Shown piece by piece: positions 1-10,200 of a stretch of DNA of 64,000 bases. Each line of letters opens with the position of its first letter. Positions within the stretch are counted from its first letter, which is position 1. Location: contig NZ_JANQLX010000007.1 in assembly GCF_028280385.1 (NCBI RefSeq), positions 1 to 64,000 of the forward strand, written 5' to 3'. The notes below the pieces were generated by a model that searched no databases, was not told the DNA's origin, and worked only from the letters and a program-made list of their open reading frames with translations. Position numbers and translations under genes: made by a program. This DNA comes from Allomuricauda sp. GTDB taxonomy: Bacteria; Bacteroidota; Bacteroidia; Flavobacteriales; Flavobacteriaceae.

Positions 1-762
1 ATAGGTCTGGGCCAGCACATTACCCTGGCCATTGATGAAGGTCCCATTTTTGATTTGGAACCCAGTTTGGAAGTATGCCAAAACCAGTTGCCATATATAA
101 TAAGTGCTAGAAATCCACGGGATAATTATACTTATGAATGGATGGATGCCGACGGAACCATACTTGGCACCAGTCAAAATTTTGCAGTACCCGATGCAGG
201 AACCTATACGGTAAAGGCCACTATGACCGATGGTACAGGTTGCGAGGCCTTAAGCTCCATTGAGATAACAACCATTGATCCCCCTGAGATATTGGATGTA
301 AGGGTGGAAGGATTGGTGAGCCTACAGACCACGGCAACTGTGGAACTGGACAACTATGAAAATTTTGAATTTTCAATCGATGATCCCTTGGGACCATTCC
401 AACGGAGTAATATATTCAACAATGTGGCACCTGGCGTACACACGGCTTATGCACGGGACATCAGTGGCTGCGAAGTAGTGGAATTTCCATTTTCGGTAAT
501 AGGTCATCCCGCATTTTTTACACCCAATAACGATAACGTAAATGACTATTGGCAAATTGAGGGGATAAGTGCGGATATTCAGTCCCAGTCCGTGGTATAT
601 ATCTATGACCGTTATGGCAACGTACTGGCCCAGGTAGACCCTGCTTCCCCAGGCTGGGATGGTAGTTGGAACGGACAACCCTTACCGGCATCTGATTACT
701 GGTTTACCGTCTCTCTTGAAGATGGTCGGTCCTTTAAAGGACATTTCACGCTCAAGCGCTAA
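1..762 (+). CDS. T9SS type B sorting domain protein, C-terminal part (5' end outside window)
   Basis: The reading frame is open from the first base, so this is the last 253 residues of a larger secreted protein. It ends in the gliding-motility-associated C-terminal domain: FFTPNNDNVNDYW, then YIYDRYG, GWDGSWNGQPLPASDYWF and a final GHFTLKR. That domain is the type IX secretion system 'type B' signal, which sends proteins to the cell surface. An immunoglobulin-like domain precedes it. The whole visible part aligns without gaps to the end of the next gene (2959-3720) at about 90% protein identity by my count, so the two are tandem paralogues. Ligand and function are unknown; a surface or adhesin role is inferred from the sorting domain. 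Confidence 0.9.
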   Translation: MGLGQHITLAIDEGPIFDLEPSLEVCQNQLPYIISARNPRDNYTYEWMDADGTILGTSQNFAVPDAGTYTVKATMTDGTGCEALSSIEITTIDPPEILDVRVEGLVSLQTTATVELDNYENFEFSIDDPLGPFQRSNIFNNVAPGVHTAYARDISGCEVVEFPFSVIGHPAFFTPNNDNVNDYWQIEGISADIQSQSVVYIYDRYGNVLAQVDPASPGWDGSWNGQPLPASDYWFTVSLEDGRSFKGHFTLKR

Positions 763-764
763 CA

Positions 765-800
765 TTGCCAGTGGCAGGTTGCCATTATGCCATATGGCAA
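765..800. promoter_or_regulatory. Cluster of alternating TTGCCA/TGGCA half-sites after the first surface gene
   Basis: Just after the stop codon at 762, TTGCCA (765-770), TGGCA (772-776), TTGCCAT (779-785), TGCCA (788-792) and ATGGCAA (794-800) follow one another. TTGCCAT and ATGGCAA can form a 7-bp stem with an 8-base loop. No T-run follows, so it does not look like an intrinsic terminator. It may be a protein-binding site or an RNA 3' end structure. Confidence 0.3.
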
Positions 801-975
801 GAATTGCATCTTCTTTAAAAACAAGCGTTTACCCGTACAACATTTCGTCTATTTTTTTGGAAATCCAGCTGTTTTAACCCGTACATTTTCGCTCAATTGT
901 ATGGAATCACTATCTTTATTTCGATAGCTAATTACTCTCGAGGTTGTACAACAACTTTTGTTGTCAAAATTGCAC

Positions 976-3720
976 ATGAAAAGGACACTACTAATGGTCA
1001 TGGCATTTTGGTGCGGTCTGGCTTCTGCCCAGGACCGTGAGGCCGCTATATGGCACTTTGGCCAATTTGCAGGTCTGGACTTCAATAGCCTTGTTCCACA
1101 GTCCGTGGTTGGAAGCAGTATGGATACCTATGAGGGATGTACCACCATTTCCACAGAGGAAGGAAATTTGCTCTTTTACTCCGATGCCACCGTTGCATAC
1201 AACAGATTACATCGCAGACTCCCCGGTAGTAGAGCGCTTTCTGGCAGTAGTTTTAGCACACAATCCAGTATAATAGTTCCCAAGCCGGGAGCTCCAAACT
1301 TCTATTATCTTTTTATCACGGACGATTATGAAACCGTGGATACCATTATCTGGACCGGTGATGGACTAAATTTCTTTGAAGTAAACATGACCGGACCTGG
1401 CTCCATCAGCAGTCGTGGGGCCCATCTGATTACTTATGACCCCAATAATCGGTTTGAGCGTGCTTTGAAATGTTCCCAAAAATTGACGGCTATCAAAGAT
1501 CCCTGCGAAGAAATCTACTGGTTGGTCACACATTTTAAAGATGCGTTCTACGCTTTTAAAATTGATGAAAATGGAGTAAATGAGACCCCGGTGGTATCAC
1601 AAGTGGGTCCCTTGATGCATATTGGGGCATATTCCGGCAATGCCAAAGGTCAGATTAAATTCTCGCCCGATGGAACCAAGTTGGCCATGGCCAATTTTAT
1701 GAACAATGTTGATCCCAGTGGACACTCCCCCGGAAGTTTATACCTCTTTGATTTTGATATTTTGACGGGGGTAATTTCGAACGAACAGCAATTGATGGAT
1801 GATGATTTTGTGTTCGCGTATGGGGTTGAATTTTCGCCGGATTCCAAAAAACTGTATGCCACGGTCAGTAGTTTTAACAGCGGGCATGTACCTCCCAGCG
1901 GGCATGACAACGATGGTAGTATGCTGGTGCAAGTGGATTTGGAAAACAACAATGCTTATCAAAGAATTGCTGAGTCGCCAGTAGATCCCACGGCACTGCA
2001 GCTAGCCATAGATGGCAAAATATATATGGCCAATGTGCAGCGACGGCATTTGGGTGTTGTCAATACGCCCAAGGAACTTGGCGCTGCCTGTAATTTTGTG
2101 GAAGATGGTTTACCCATTGGCAACAGCAGTTGGAAAGGTCTACCCTCCTTTGTCCAATCCTATTTTCAGGTTCGGGTGGAATACGAAGATGCCTGCGTAG
2201 GTGATAATACCAAGCTCTCCACGAATTATTTGCCGGACCCAGATAATATTGCATGGGATTTTGGGGATGGTTCCCCTATCCTAAATACCTTGGATAAAGA
2301 GCCTGAACATGTATATCCAAATCCAGGGACCTATACGGTCACGGCCACCATCACCAAGGGTGCAGAAGTGGAAACCTATACCAAGGAAGTGGAAGTTACC
2401 GCCTTACCATTGGCCAATCCTGCCGAATTGGTGCAATGCGACCCTGATGGTGACGGATTTTCCAATTTCAATCTGAACGAGGCCGCTGTGCTTATCAATT
2501 CCGCTGAAGGATTGACGTTTGGTTTTTTCCATTCAGAACGTGAAGCCATAGGTGGTTTAAGTCCCATTCCTAATCCGGAAAGCTATTCCAATGCCATGGG
2601 AAATCAGCTCTATGCCAGGGTTGAAAACGAATTAGGTTGTTTTGGGATAACCACGGTGGACCTTAGAGTGGTTAGCACCGCTATTCCAAGCAATTTCAAT
2701 ATTGAGGTCCGTGCCTGTGACGATGGTATTGATGGTGATTTTTCAGATGGAATAGGAACATTTGAGTTCAGTAGCGCCACGAATGCCATTTTAGCCCTGT
2801 TCCCTGCGAACAGCAATTTTGAAGTGAGTTTCTACGCAACTGCCGAAGACGCCTTGGCTGAGTTGAATGCGATAGACCCTGGAAGATATCGAAATGCCAG
2901 TTCTCCGGGGTCCCAGGATCTCTGGGTAAGGGTAGATAGTGCCGATCAAAATGCTTGTATTGGGCTTGGGCAGCATATTACCTTAGCTGTGGATGAGGGC
3001 CCAATATTTGATTTGGAACCCAGTCTGGAAGTTTGCCAGAACCAATTGCCCTATTTGGTTGGCGCAAGAAATCCCCAGGATACATACACCTATGAATGGT
3101 CTGATGCGGATGGCAATATCCTAGGTACTGGGCAGAACTTTGCCGTTCCTGGAGCGGGCACTTATACCATTAAAGCCACCATGACGGATGGTACAGGTTG
3201 CGAGGCCACCAGTTCCATTGAGATAACCACCATTGCGCCTCCTGAAATATTGGATGTGCGCGTAGAGGGACTGGTTAGTCTTCAAACGACAGCCACCGTG
3301 GAACTTGCCAATTATGAAAATTTTGAATTTTCGGTGGATGACCCTCTAGGGCCATTTCAGCGCAGTAACATCTTTACCAATGTAGAACCTGGAATCCATA
3401 CGGCCTATGCCCGGGATATCAGCGGCTGTGAAGTGGTGGAATTCGATTTTTCGGTAATTGGGCATCCTGCATTTTTTACCCCCAACAACGACAACGTAAA
3501 TGATTATTGGCAAATACAGGGCATTAGTGCGGACATCCAGTCACAATCCATCGTATATATCTACGACAGATATGGCAGGATATTGGCGCAGGTAGACCCG
3601 GCTTCCCCTGGGTGGGACGGAAGTTGGAACGGTCAACCTTTGCCCGCTTCGGATTATTGGTTCAGCGTATCGTTGGAAGACGGCAGGTCCTTTAAAGGGC
3701 ATTTTACCTTAAAGCGCTGA
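976..3720 (+). CDS. Secreted PKD-domain protein with T9SS type B sorting domain
   Basis: This 914-residue protein starts at ATG 976, which gives a clean signal peptide (MKRTLLMVMAFWCGLASAQ); the frame also has a TTG at 958, but that would put six extra residues before it. The N-terminal 400 residues look like the beta-propeller-type region common in Bacteroidota surface proteins (WHFGQFAGLDFNS near the start; FSPDG and FSPDSKKLYAT strands). A PKD domain follows at about residues 405-475 (WDFGDGSP, GTYTVTATIT). The end is an Ig-like module and the type B C-terminal domain for export through the type IX system. It is the downstream tandem paralogue of the gene cut by the window edge. The substrate or binding target is unknown. 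Confidence 0.9.
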   Translation: MKRTLLMVMAFWCGLASAQDREAAIWHFGQFAGLDFNSLVPQSVVGSSMDTYEGCTTISTEEGNLLFYSDATVAYNRLHRRLPGSRALSGSSFSTQSSIIVPKPGAPNFYYLFITDDYETVDTIIWTGDGLNFFEVNMTGPGSISSRGAHLITYDPNNRFERALKCSQKLTAIKDPCEEIYWLVTHFKDAFYAFKIDENGVNETPVVSQVGPLMHIGAYSGNAKGQIKFSPDGTKLAMANFMNNVDPSGHSPGSLYLFDFDILTGVISNEQQLMDDDFVFAYGVEFSPDSKKLYATVSSFNSGHVPPSGHDNDGSMLVQVDLENNNAYQRIAESPVDPTALQLAIDGKIYMANVQRRHLGVVNTPKELGAACNFVEDGLPIGNSSWKGLPSFVQSYFQVRVEYEDACVGDNTKLSTNYLPDPDNIAWDFGDGSPILNTLDKEPEHVYPNPGTYTVTATITKGAEVETYTKEVEVTALPLANPAELVQCDPDGDGFSNFNLNEAAVLINSAEGLTFGFFHSEREAIGGLSPIPNPESYSNAMGNQLYARVENELGCFGITTVDLRVVSTAIPSNFNIEVRACDDGIDGDFSDGIGTFEFSSATNAILALFPANSNFEVSFYATAEDALAELNAIDPGRYRNASSPGSQDLWVRVDSADQNACIGLGQHITLAVDEGPIFDLEPSLEVCQNQLPYLVGARNPQDTYTYEWSDADGNILGTGQNFAVPGAGTYTIKATMTDGTGCEATSSIEITTIAPPEILDVRVEGLVSLQTTATVELANYENFEFSVDDPLGPFQRSNIFTNVEPGIHTAYARDISGCEVVEFDFSVIGHPAFFTPNNDNVNDYWQIQGISADIQSQSIVYIYDRYGRILAQVDPASPGWDGSWNGQPLPASDYWFSVSLEDGRSFKGHFTLKR

Positions 3721-3724
3721 TTCC

Positions 3725-4102
3725 TCAAAGCTTCAATAAAAACTCCCTGATCTCTATATAAAAGGCCTCCCTAGCTTCTGCAGAATCATTGTTTGGGTGC
3801 ATCAAAAAGTAACTTATGGTTTGGTTTTGACAGAACTCATCCAAATCCTTATGCCTATTTGCGTGGTAACTCATAAGCAGCAAATGATAATCAATTGTAT
3901 AAGGTTTCTGGCTCGTGGAATATCCGCATAAATACAGGTTCAATTGAAATATGGAATATTCCAGGGTTTTGGGCTCATAGGGTAAAAATGAAGGTAACTG
4001 CAGGTCAAATTTATTGGGGTCCATATAGATCTGGCATTTAAGATTTGGACATTCTTTATCTAGACTCCAGGAATCCAAATGCCATACACGTAGATAGGGC
4101 AT
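3725..4102 (-). CDS. Hypothetical protein, 125 residues, no recognised family
   Basis: The frame lies in the gap between two surface-protein genes and converges on the PKD protein (stop codons 4 bases apart). I recognise no domain, signal peptide or membrane segment. It is rich in Tyr, Leu and His, with three Cys (CPNLKC and CGY). The only start codon after the upstream in-frame stop (4175-4177) is the ATG at 4102. Protein-like sequence continues for about 24 codons upstream of that ATG without another start, so it could be the remnant of a longer gene. No neighbour suggests a function. Confidence 0.45.
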   Translation of the reverse strand: MPYLRVWHLDSWSLDKECPNLKCQIYMDPNKFDLQLPSFLPYEPKTLEYSIFQLNLYLCGYSTSQKPYTIDYHLLLMSYHANRHKDLDEFCQNQTISYFLMHPNNDSAEAREAFYIEIREFLLKL

Positions 4103-4217
4103 AAAGTATCCTAAATGCTCAAATAATTTAGAAAAAGATGGGGTTATCGGCTCTTGTTCAAAAAAAGTATTTGCTCACCAAAGAGTCTAGGTAAATATAA
4201 ATAAAAAAGGATAACGC

Positions 4218-7200
4218 CTACCTATATAAGGTAAAATGTCCTACATATTGCTGTTTTTCGTTGTCATTGGCATTGACAACATACCAGTAATCCCCTGTAG
4301 GTAATGGATGCCCCTCATAAGTTCCGTCCCATTTTTTAACCTGGTCCAATCGCGCCACTACCCTACCGTAACGATCATAAATGATGACATCTATATTGGG
4401 GAAGAACTCCCTATTTCTTGGATACCAGTTATCATTCATGCCATCGCCATCCGGGGTAAAGAAGGGGGGCATATCGGGCATTCCCTCAAAGTTAAAGGGC
4501 ATCACCAAATTGGCCATACATCCATTCCTATCCCGAACCATAACACTTACGTTTGCATCAAAATTGATGGTAAAGGTGTTCACATCTCCATAAGATTCCC
4601 CTTGGAAGAAATATTCATAGCCTCCAAAACCACCATTGGCAATGGCCCTGATTTCGTTTGGACCTGTTTTTTCGACTTCCAAGGTAAGGGGCTCATAGGC
4701 CTCAATCTCAAATTCCACAAAAGTGACACAACCGTTGCGGTGATAGATATAAACCGTATGCTCTCCCGCTGGAAGGTCACCAAACGTCCGTTGTTCTGTG
4801 GCTTGGAGAACATCGTCCACATCCAAGGAGAACAAGAGATCGTTCAGCATGGAGTCGTCTGCCACGGAAACCGTTGCTGTACTATTTGGAAAAATCCCTT
4901 CACAACCATATTCCACTATAGGTTCTGCCATCAGTTCAATACCCACTCCAATTTCTGCCGTTACATTGGTCTGGCAACCATTGGCATCCCTAACAAATAC
5001 CACATAGGTCTCACCACCCTGCAAACCATCAAAGAAAAGCGCATCGTTTTGCACAAAATCGGCATCATCGGCAGAATTCAAACTTGTATAATAAGGTGCG
5101 GTACCTCCTGTAACCTCCAAGGTCATGGTGCCGTCCATATCACCCAAACAAACTTCAGGTGTGGTGGAGGCCACCCCTGCCAACAATTCCATGGGTTGGG
5201 TAATTTCAACGGTCCTTGTAATGGTACAACCCAAATCGTCTTGTATGATCACATCATAGGTTCTGGGCGAAAGATCATTAAATGTCTTTCTGTTGGGGTT
5301 GGCCGGGTCATCCCCCTCAAAGAATTCACTCAAGGTATCTGAGATGGAATAGCGAATGGCTCCTGTTCCACCACTTGCCTCAATGATGATTTGACCGTCC
5401 ATATCCCCAAAACAAGATACGGGCACCGCCTCTAGATATTCGAGTACCAAAGGTGGTTTTGGTTCAATTATGATGGGGTCCGATATGGCCTCACATCCCC
5501 CACTCTGGGCATATACATAATAGGTGCCAGGTGGCAAATCCCTAAAAATTCCAGAGCTTTGGGCGCTTCTCACCGTGGTAGAGGGTGTAGGTACCGGTGG
5601 AACATTGGAGTTCAACAGCGTGTACACATAGCTTCCGATTCCCCCAAATGCTTCAGAACGAATAATACCCGTAGCCTCTCCTGCACAATTGATCGTGGCA
5701 TTGGTCAAATCCAGGGCAATGACCAAGGGAGCCGCAGGGTCCAAGGAAATTTGGTTGGACCGCTCATACGGACATCCGTTCGAGTTTTGAACATCATATT
5801 GGAAGGGTCCTGGATCCAATGTAATATCTGCGGTGATTTCAACGCTGCTCAGGCCAGCCCCAAAAGGCGTAAATGGATCTGTGGTTCCCGATCTCCTATA
5901 GAAATAATCCACCCCTAATTCGGGATTGGTTACCGTTAACTGCATCCTACCTAAATCCCCACAACCTGGAGGTTGCAATTCCACCAATTCGGCCACTACA
6001 ATTTCAGGGTCTTGAACGGTAATAGGAACGGTGGTAAAGCTACAGTTCCATCCGTCGAAAATGGTAATGGTATAATCTCCAGCGGAAAGATTGGCAAACG
6101 TTGGGGTAGTCTGTAGACCACTATTGGTACCATCCGTAATTCGATTCAATTGGTATAGGTAATTCCCTGGTCCTTGACCCCCGGCCATATTGTGCGCCTC
6201 AATAATCCCATCATTGTCATTGTTACAACGCAAAGGCTGTACCACTTGGATATCTGCCGTGATCGGTGTTGGTAAGGGCAGGTTGATCGTGGTACTTTCC
6301 TCGCATCCTCTAAAATCCCGGATATTTACCGTATAATTTCCAGTTGACAAGCCTTGGAATACCGGATTTGTGTTCGGGTAATCCACGAGCACTGTTACTC
6401 CGTCCGGAGCGATCAATTGATATTCATAAGTTCCCCAGCCCCCATCTCCGGTTGCCGTAATTTCACCAAACCCTGGAACGTTACATGTAACCTCAGTGGT
6501 CTGTAGGGCAACCACGGTGAGCGGCCTATCTGGGGAACGAACTGTAACCACATTACTGATCACATCACAGAAGGGAGAATCCAAAGCTTCAATATGAACC
6601 ACCAAGTTACCGGCTGGCAGACCCGTTATGATTTCCGGACTGTTGATTGGCGCATTGGTATCAAAGCTTCCGGTTACCCCGGTGGAAGTCTCCACTCCCA
6701 CATTGTCCCTTGAGAAGACCTCATAGTTATAAGTTCCGCTATAATTATTGATGGCCAAACTGATTTCACCATCATTTCCGTTAAAACAGGTCACCGGTCT
6801 AACTTCTGCAACAACAGCTTCGATAGTATTGTATTCCGGCATATTGATGGTAGCAGTCAGATAGGAACATCCTCCACTGCCAACATCGGTAACTGCAAAA
6901 ATATAGTCTCCAGGAGTGGAAATGTCCCAAGTTACCCTGTCCGTACCTGATGAACTTCTTGCAGGTTCCGAGCCCAAAGGCAAAATTTCAACCTCATAAT
7001 TCCCTGGACCTTCATTGACGATAATCTCAATAAAACCTGGGTTCACCCCAACTCCGGAAGCGTCACAGCTTATCTGTCCAACATTGTAGCTGAATGTAAT
7101 ATCGGTTGGGGTATTGATGTTGACCGTAGTGGTCTCCTCACAGCCATTTTGATCCCTTGCCGTGAGGATAAAAGTTTGGTCCGTACCATTGTCGATAACC

Positions 7201-10200
7201 TCAAAAACATTGCTGGTCTGGAAATTGGTACCATCAAATTGTGGAGTGCCATCATTTAAACTATAGGTATATGGTCCGGTACCCGTAGGTGTTCCCGTTC
7301 CGTCCCCATTGGTATCGGTAAAGACCGTAATGGTTGCGGTACTAAATTGATTGCTGGATGGATTACAGCTGAACTCCGTATTTGCGGCATCCACTTGTAA
7401 TAGAGTGGGTTCCCCAATTACAATGTTCCCTGAACGATCAGAACATCCCCTGTCCGAAACCACCTCCACTTGATAAGTGTTTGGTGCTAGATTGTCGAAT
7501 ACGGGAGAACCCTGCGGTCCGGCCAAAACGGTTGTACTGGCACCATCATATAAGGTGTAGGTCAATGGGGTGTCCGTATCACTTCCTGGTTGGAGTTCTA
7601 CTGAAATGGTGGCATTATCAGCACCATTACAGGTAATATCCGTGGTAGGTGTGGCGGTAATTATTGGGGTATCAACCGTGGTTACGTTTACAATGGCCTC
7701 ATCAGAACACAAGGGGGCCGTATTGGAATTTAAATCGGTCACCAAAATACTATAGTCTCCTGGCATCACACCTGTAAATACATTGGAGCTTTGCGGCGGA
7801 CCAATTGGGGTTAAAGTAGCTTCATCCCTTAATTGGAATTCAAAGGTTCCACTACCTCCAGTGGTATTCACGGTAATTTCCCCATCTCCTGCATTACAGG
7901 TTGGGAAGGACGTGGCATTGGCCGTAATGGCAAAGAAGTCAAAAACTTCCGCAGTTACTGTGTTCGTACATCCATTTCCATCCCTAACGGTAATTACGTA
8001 GGTTCCTGGGTTGGGTACTACAAAGTTAACACCGGTCTGATAACCGCTTCCAATATCATACATAAAAGTATCCTCGGGCAATCCAGTTGGAATGGTAAGT
8101 GGAGAAGTCACTTCAATTTGATATCCACTTGTTGCCGTACACTGATTGGTTACGTCTATGGTGGGTGTGGGCACTCCAGGCTCTTGGCTCACGGTGGCCA
8201 TTGTCATGGCAGTACATCCATTGGCATCCCGTACGTAGAAATCATAGTTGGCGGGATATGGGCCAGCAATCTCAAAAGTAGCATCAGTACCAAAAACTGT
8301 AGGTGGCACCGAACCTGAAGGTACGTATGCATATTCAAATGGTGTGGCAGAACCAATTCCCCTCACAGTAACCAAAGCGCCGGCGTTACAAGTAGCCTGA
8401 ATGTTGCTATCAATTACAATGGAAGGCGAACTAAACCCAATAAATACCAAGGTGCTCCCTGTACAACCGGTGTTGTTGTCCGTTACCAAAATCTGATAAT
8501 TTCCAGGGGCCAAACCCGTAAAGGTGTCAGAAAATGGAATGGGTTCGCTATTATAATTGGTAGGGCCTGAAATTGTGGCACCGGTATCCGTATTTTCCAA
8601 AGTAATGGTCATATCGGCAGGGCTTGCAATCCCTGTAACTTCATAATCGATGGCCCCGCTGCCCGCCACATTACATGAAGCGGTTGTGGCCGTAGCAGTT
8701 ACCGTAACGGGACTTGGTGCTGTAATGGGGTCGATTTCTTCAACATAAATACATCCAAGAGCATCTCTAACTTCCACAAAGTAGGTTACGCCGAAAGTAA
8801 CCACGGCAGAAAAATCATGGATATCCACACCATTTACATTGGCTGGAACAAAGGTAGGGTCACCTACTAATCTAAATTCGTAGGGAGCGGTACCTCCTGA
8901 GGCCTGAACCCTATAGGAGATAAAAGCATCTGTACACAGCGCAGGTGGTGGGTCCAGAGGGGTTAAATCCAAGGTGTTTTGATCGATCACAACTTCGTCG
9001 CGATCCTCACAGCCCTGATCATCCGTGGTGACCACGGTATAATTACCGGGTGGCAGGTTTGCAAAGTTAACTGTGGTACTTCCCGTTCCAATGGAAGAAG
9101 CAACCAGGTTACCGGCAACATCCAATAAGACATAGTCAAAGGGTGCCACACCATTATTGATCGTGGTGGAAATAGAACCCTGTACTGCTCCTGCTGAACA
9201 AACGGCAGGTGTAGGTGTGGCTGTAGCGTCCAAGGCTGCACTCGCTCCAATGGTAACATCGTAAGCTGGACTTACACAACCTCTACTGTCGCGAATTATA
9301 AATCCACCATGTGTTCCAGGACCGTATCCAGAGAAAACATTTTGGGTGCTAAAAGTTGCTCCATTATCATTACTGAATTCATAAGGTGGTACCCCTTGGG
9401 TGGTGTCCGGAACCAATTCCACAATACCACTCGTATTGTCACCACATTGTGTATCTGTTCCCACAACAGAACCGGCAATGGTTTCTGGAGGTGTAATGGT
9501 GATAACGTTGGATTCCGTTGTACAACCCTCACTATCCGTAATCAAAAATTGGTATGTGGTATCCACAATTATGGAACCATCATTAGGTATGCTGTAAACA
9601 AAAGAATTCCCCGTAATATTGTTGTTATCTGATGTATAGGGCGCTCCATTGATGCTCACCTCGTAGATATCATAATCTCCACCAGAAGTATACCCATTAC
9701 TAATATTCACCTGGATTTGGGCTGGTGGTCCGGCACAATCCAATTCTTGGATGGTTGTTGCTGTCGCCATTACTTGGGGTTCAATGACTTGGGTTACGGT
9801 ATCCCTACAATCATTGGCGTCCACAACCTCAATGGTGTAAGTACCCGGGACCAAACCTGTAAAGGTATTGCTGGCCCCCAAAGCCCCTCCATTAATGCGA
9901 TATTGATAAGGTGCAGAACCTAGAGTGGCATTGACCACTAATGTAGCCGCATTAAAATTGTCATAGCATAAGTCTGATGCCCCTAAATCCAAGGCCAAGG
10001 TTGGGGCTTGCAAGGAGGTAAGGGTGAAACTATCGGTAACGGTACATCCATTGGCATCGGTGACACTAACTTGGTAGACTCCATCTTGTGACAAATTGGA
10101 AAATACGCTGCTATTTTGTGGTCCCCTTGTAGTGGCATCGGGTTGTGTCAAGGTATACCTATTACCACCCCATCCGCCAACGGTATTTACCCTAACAGCA

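Noticed and set aside
958..975. TTG at 958 as the start of the PKD protein
   Set aside because: ATG 976 gives a standard signal peptide directly; the six extra residues add nothing and TTG starts are rare.
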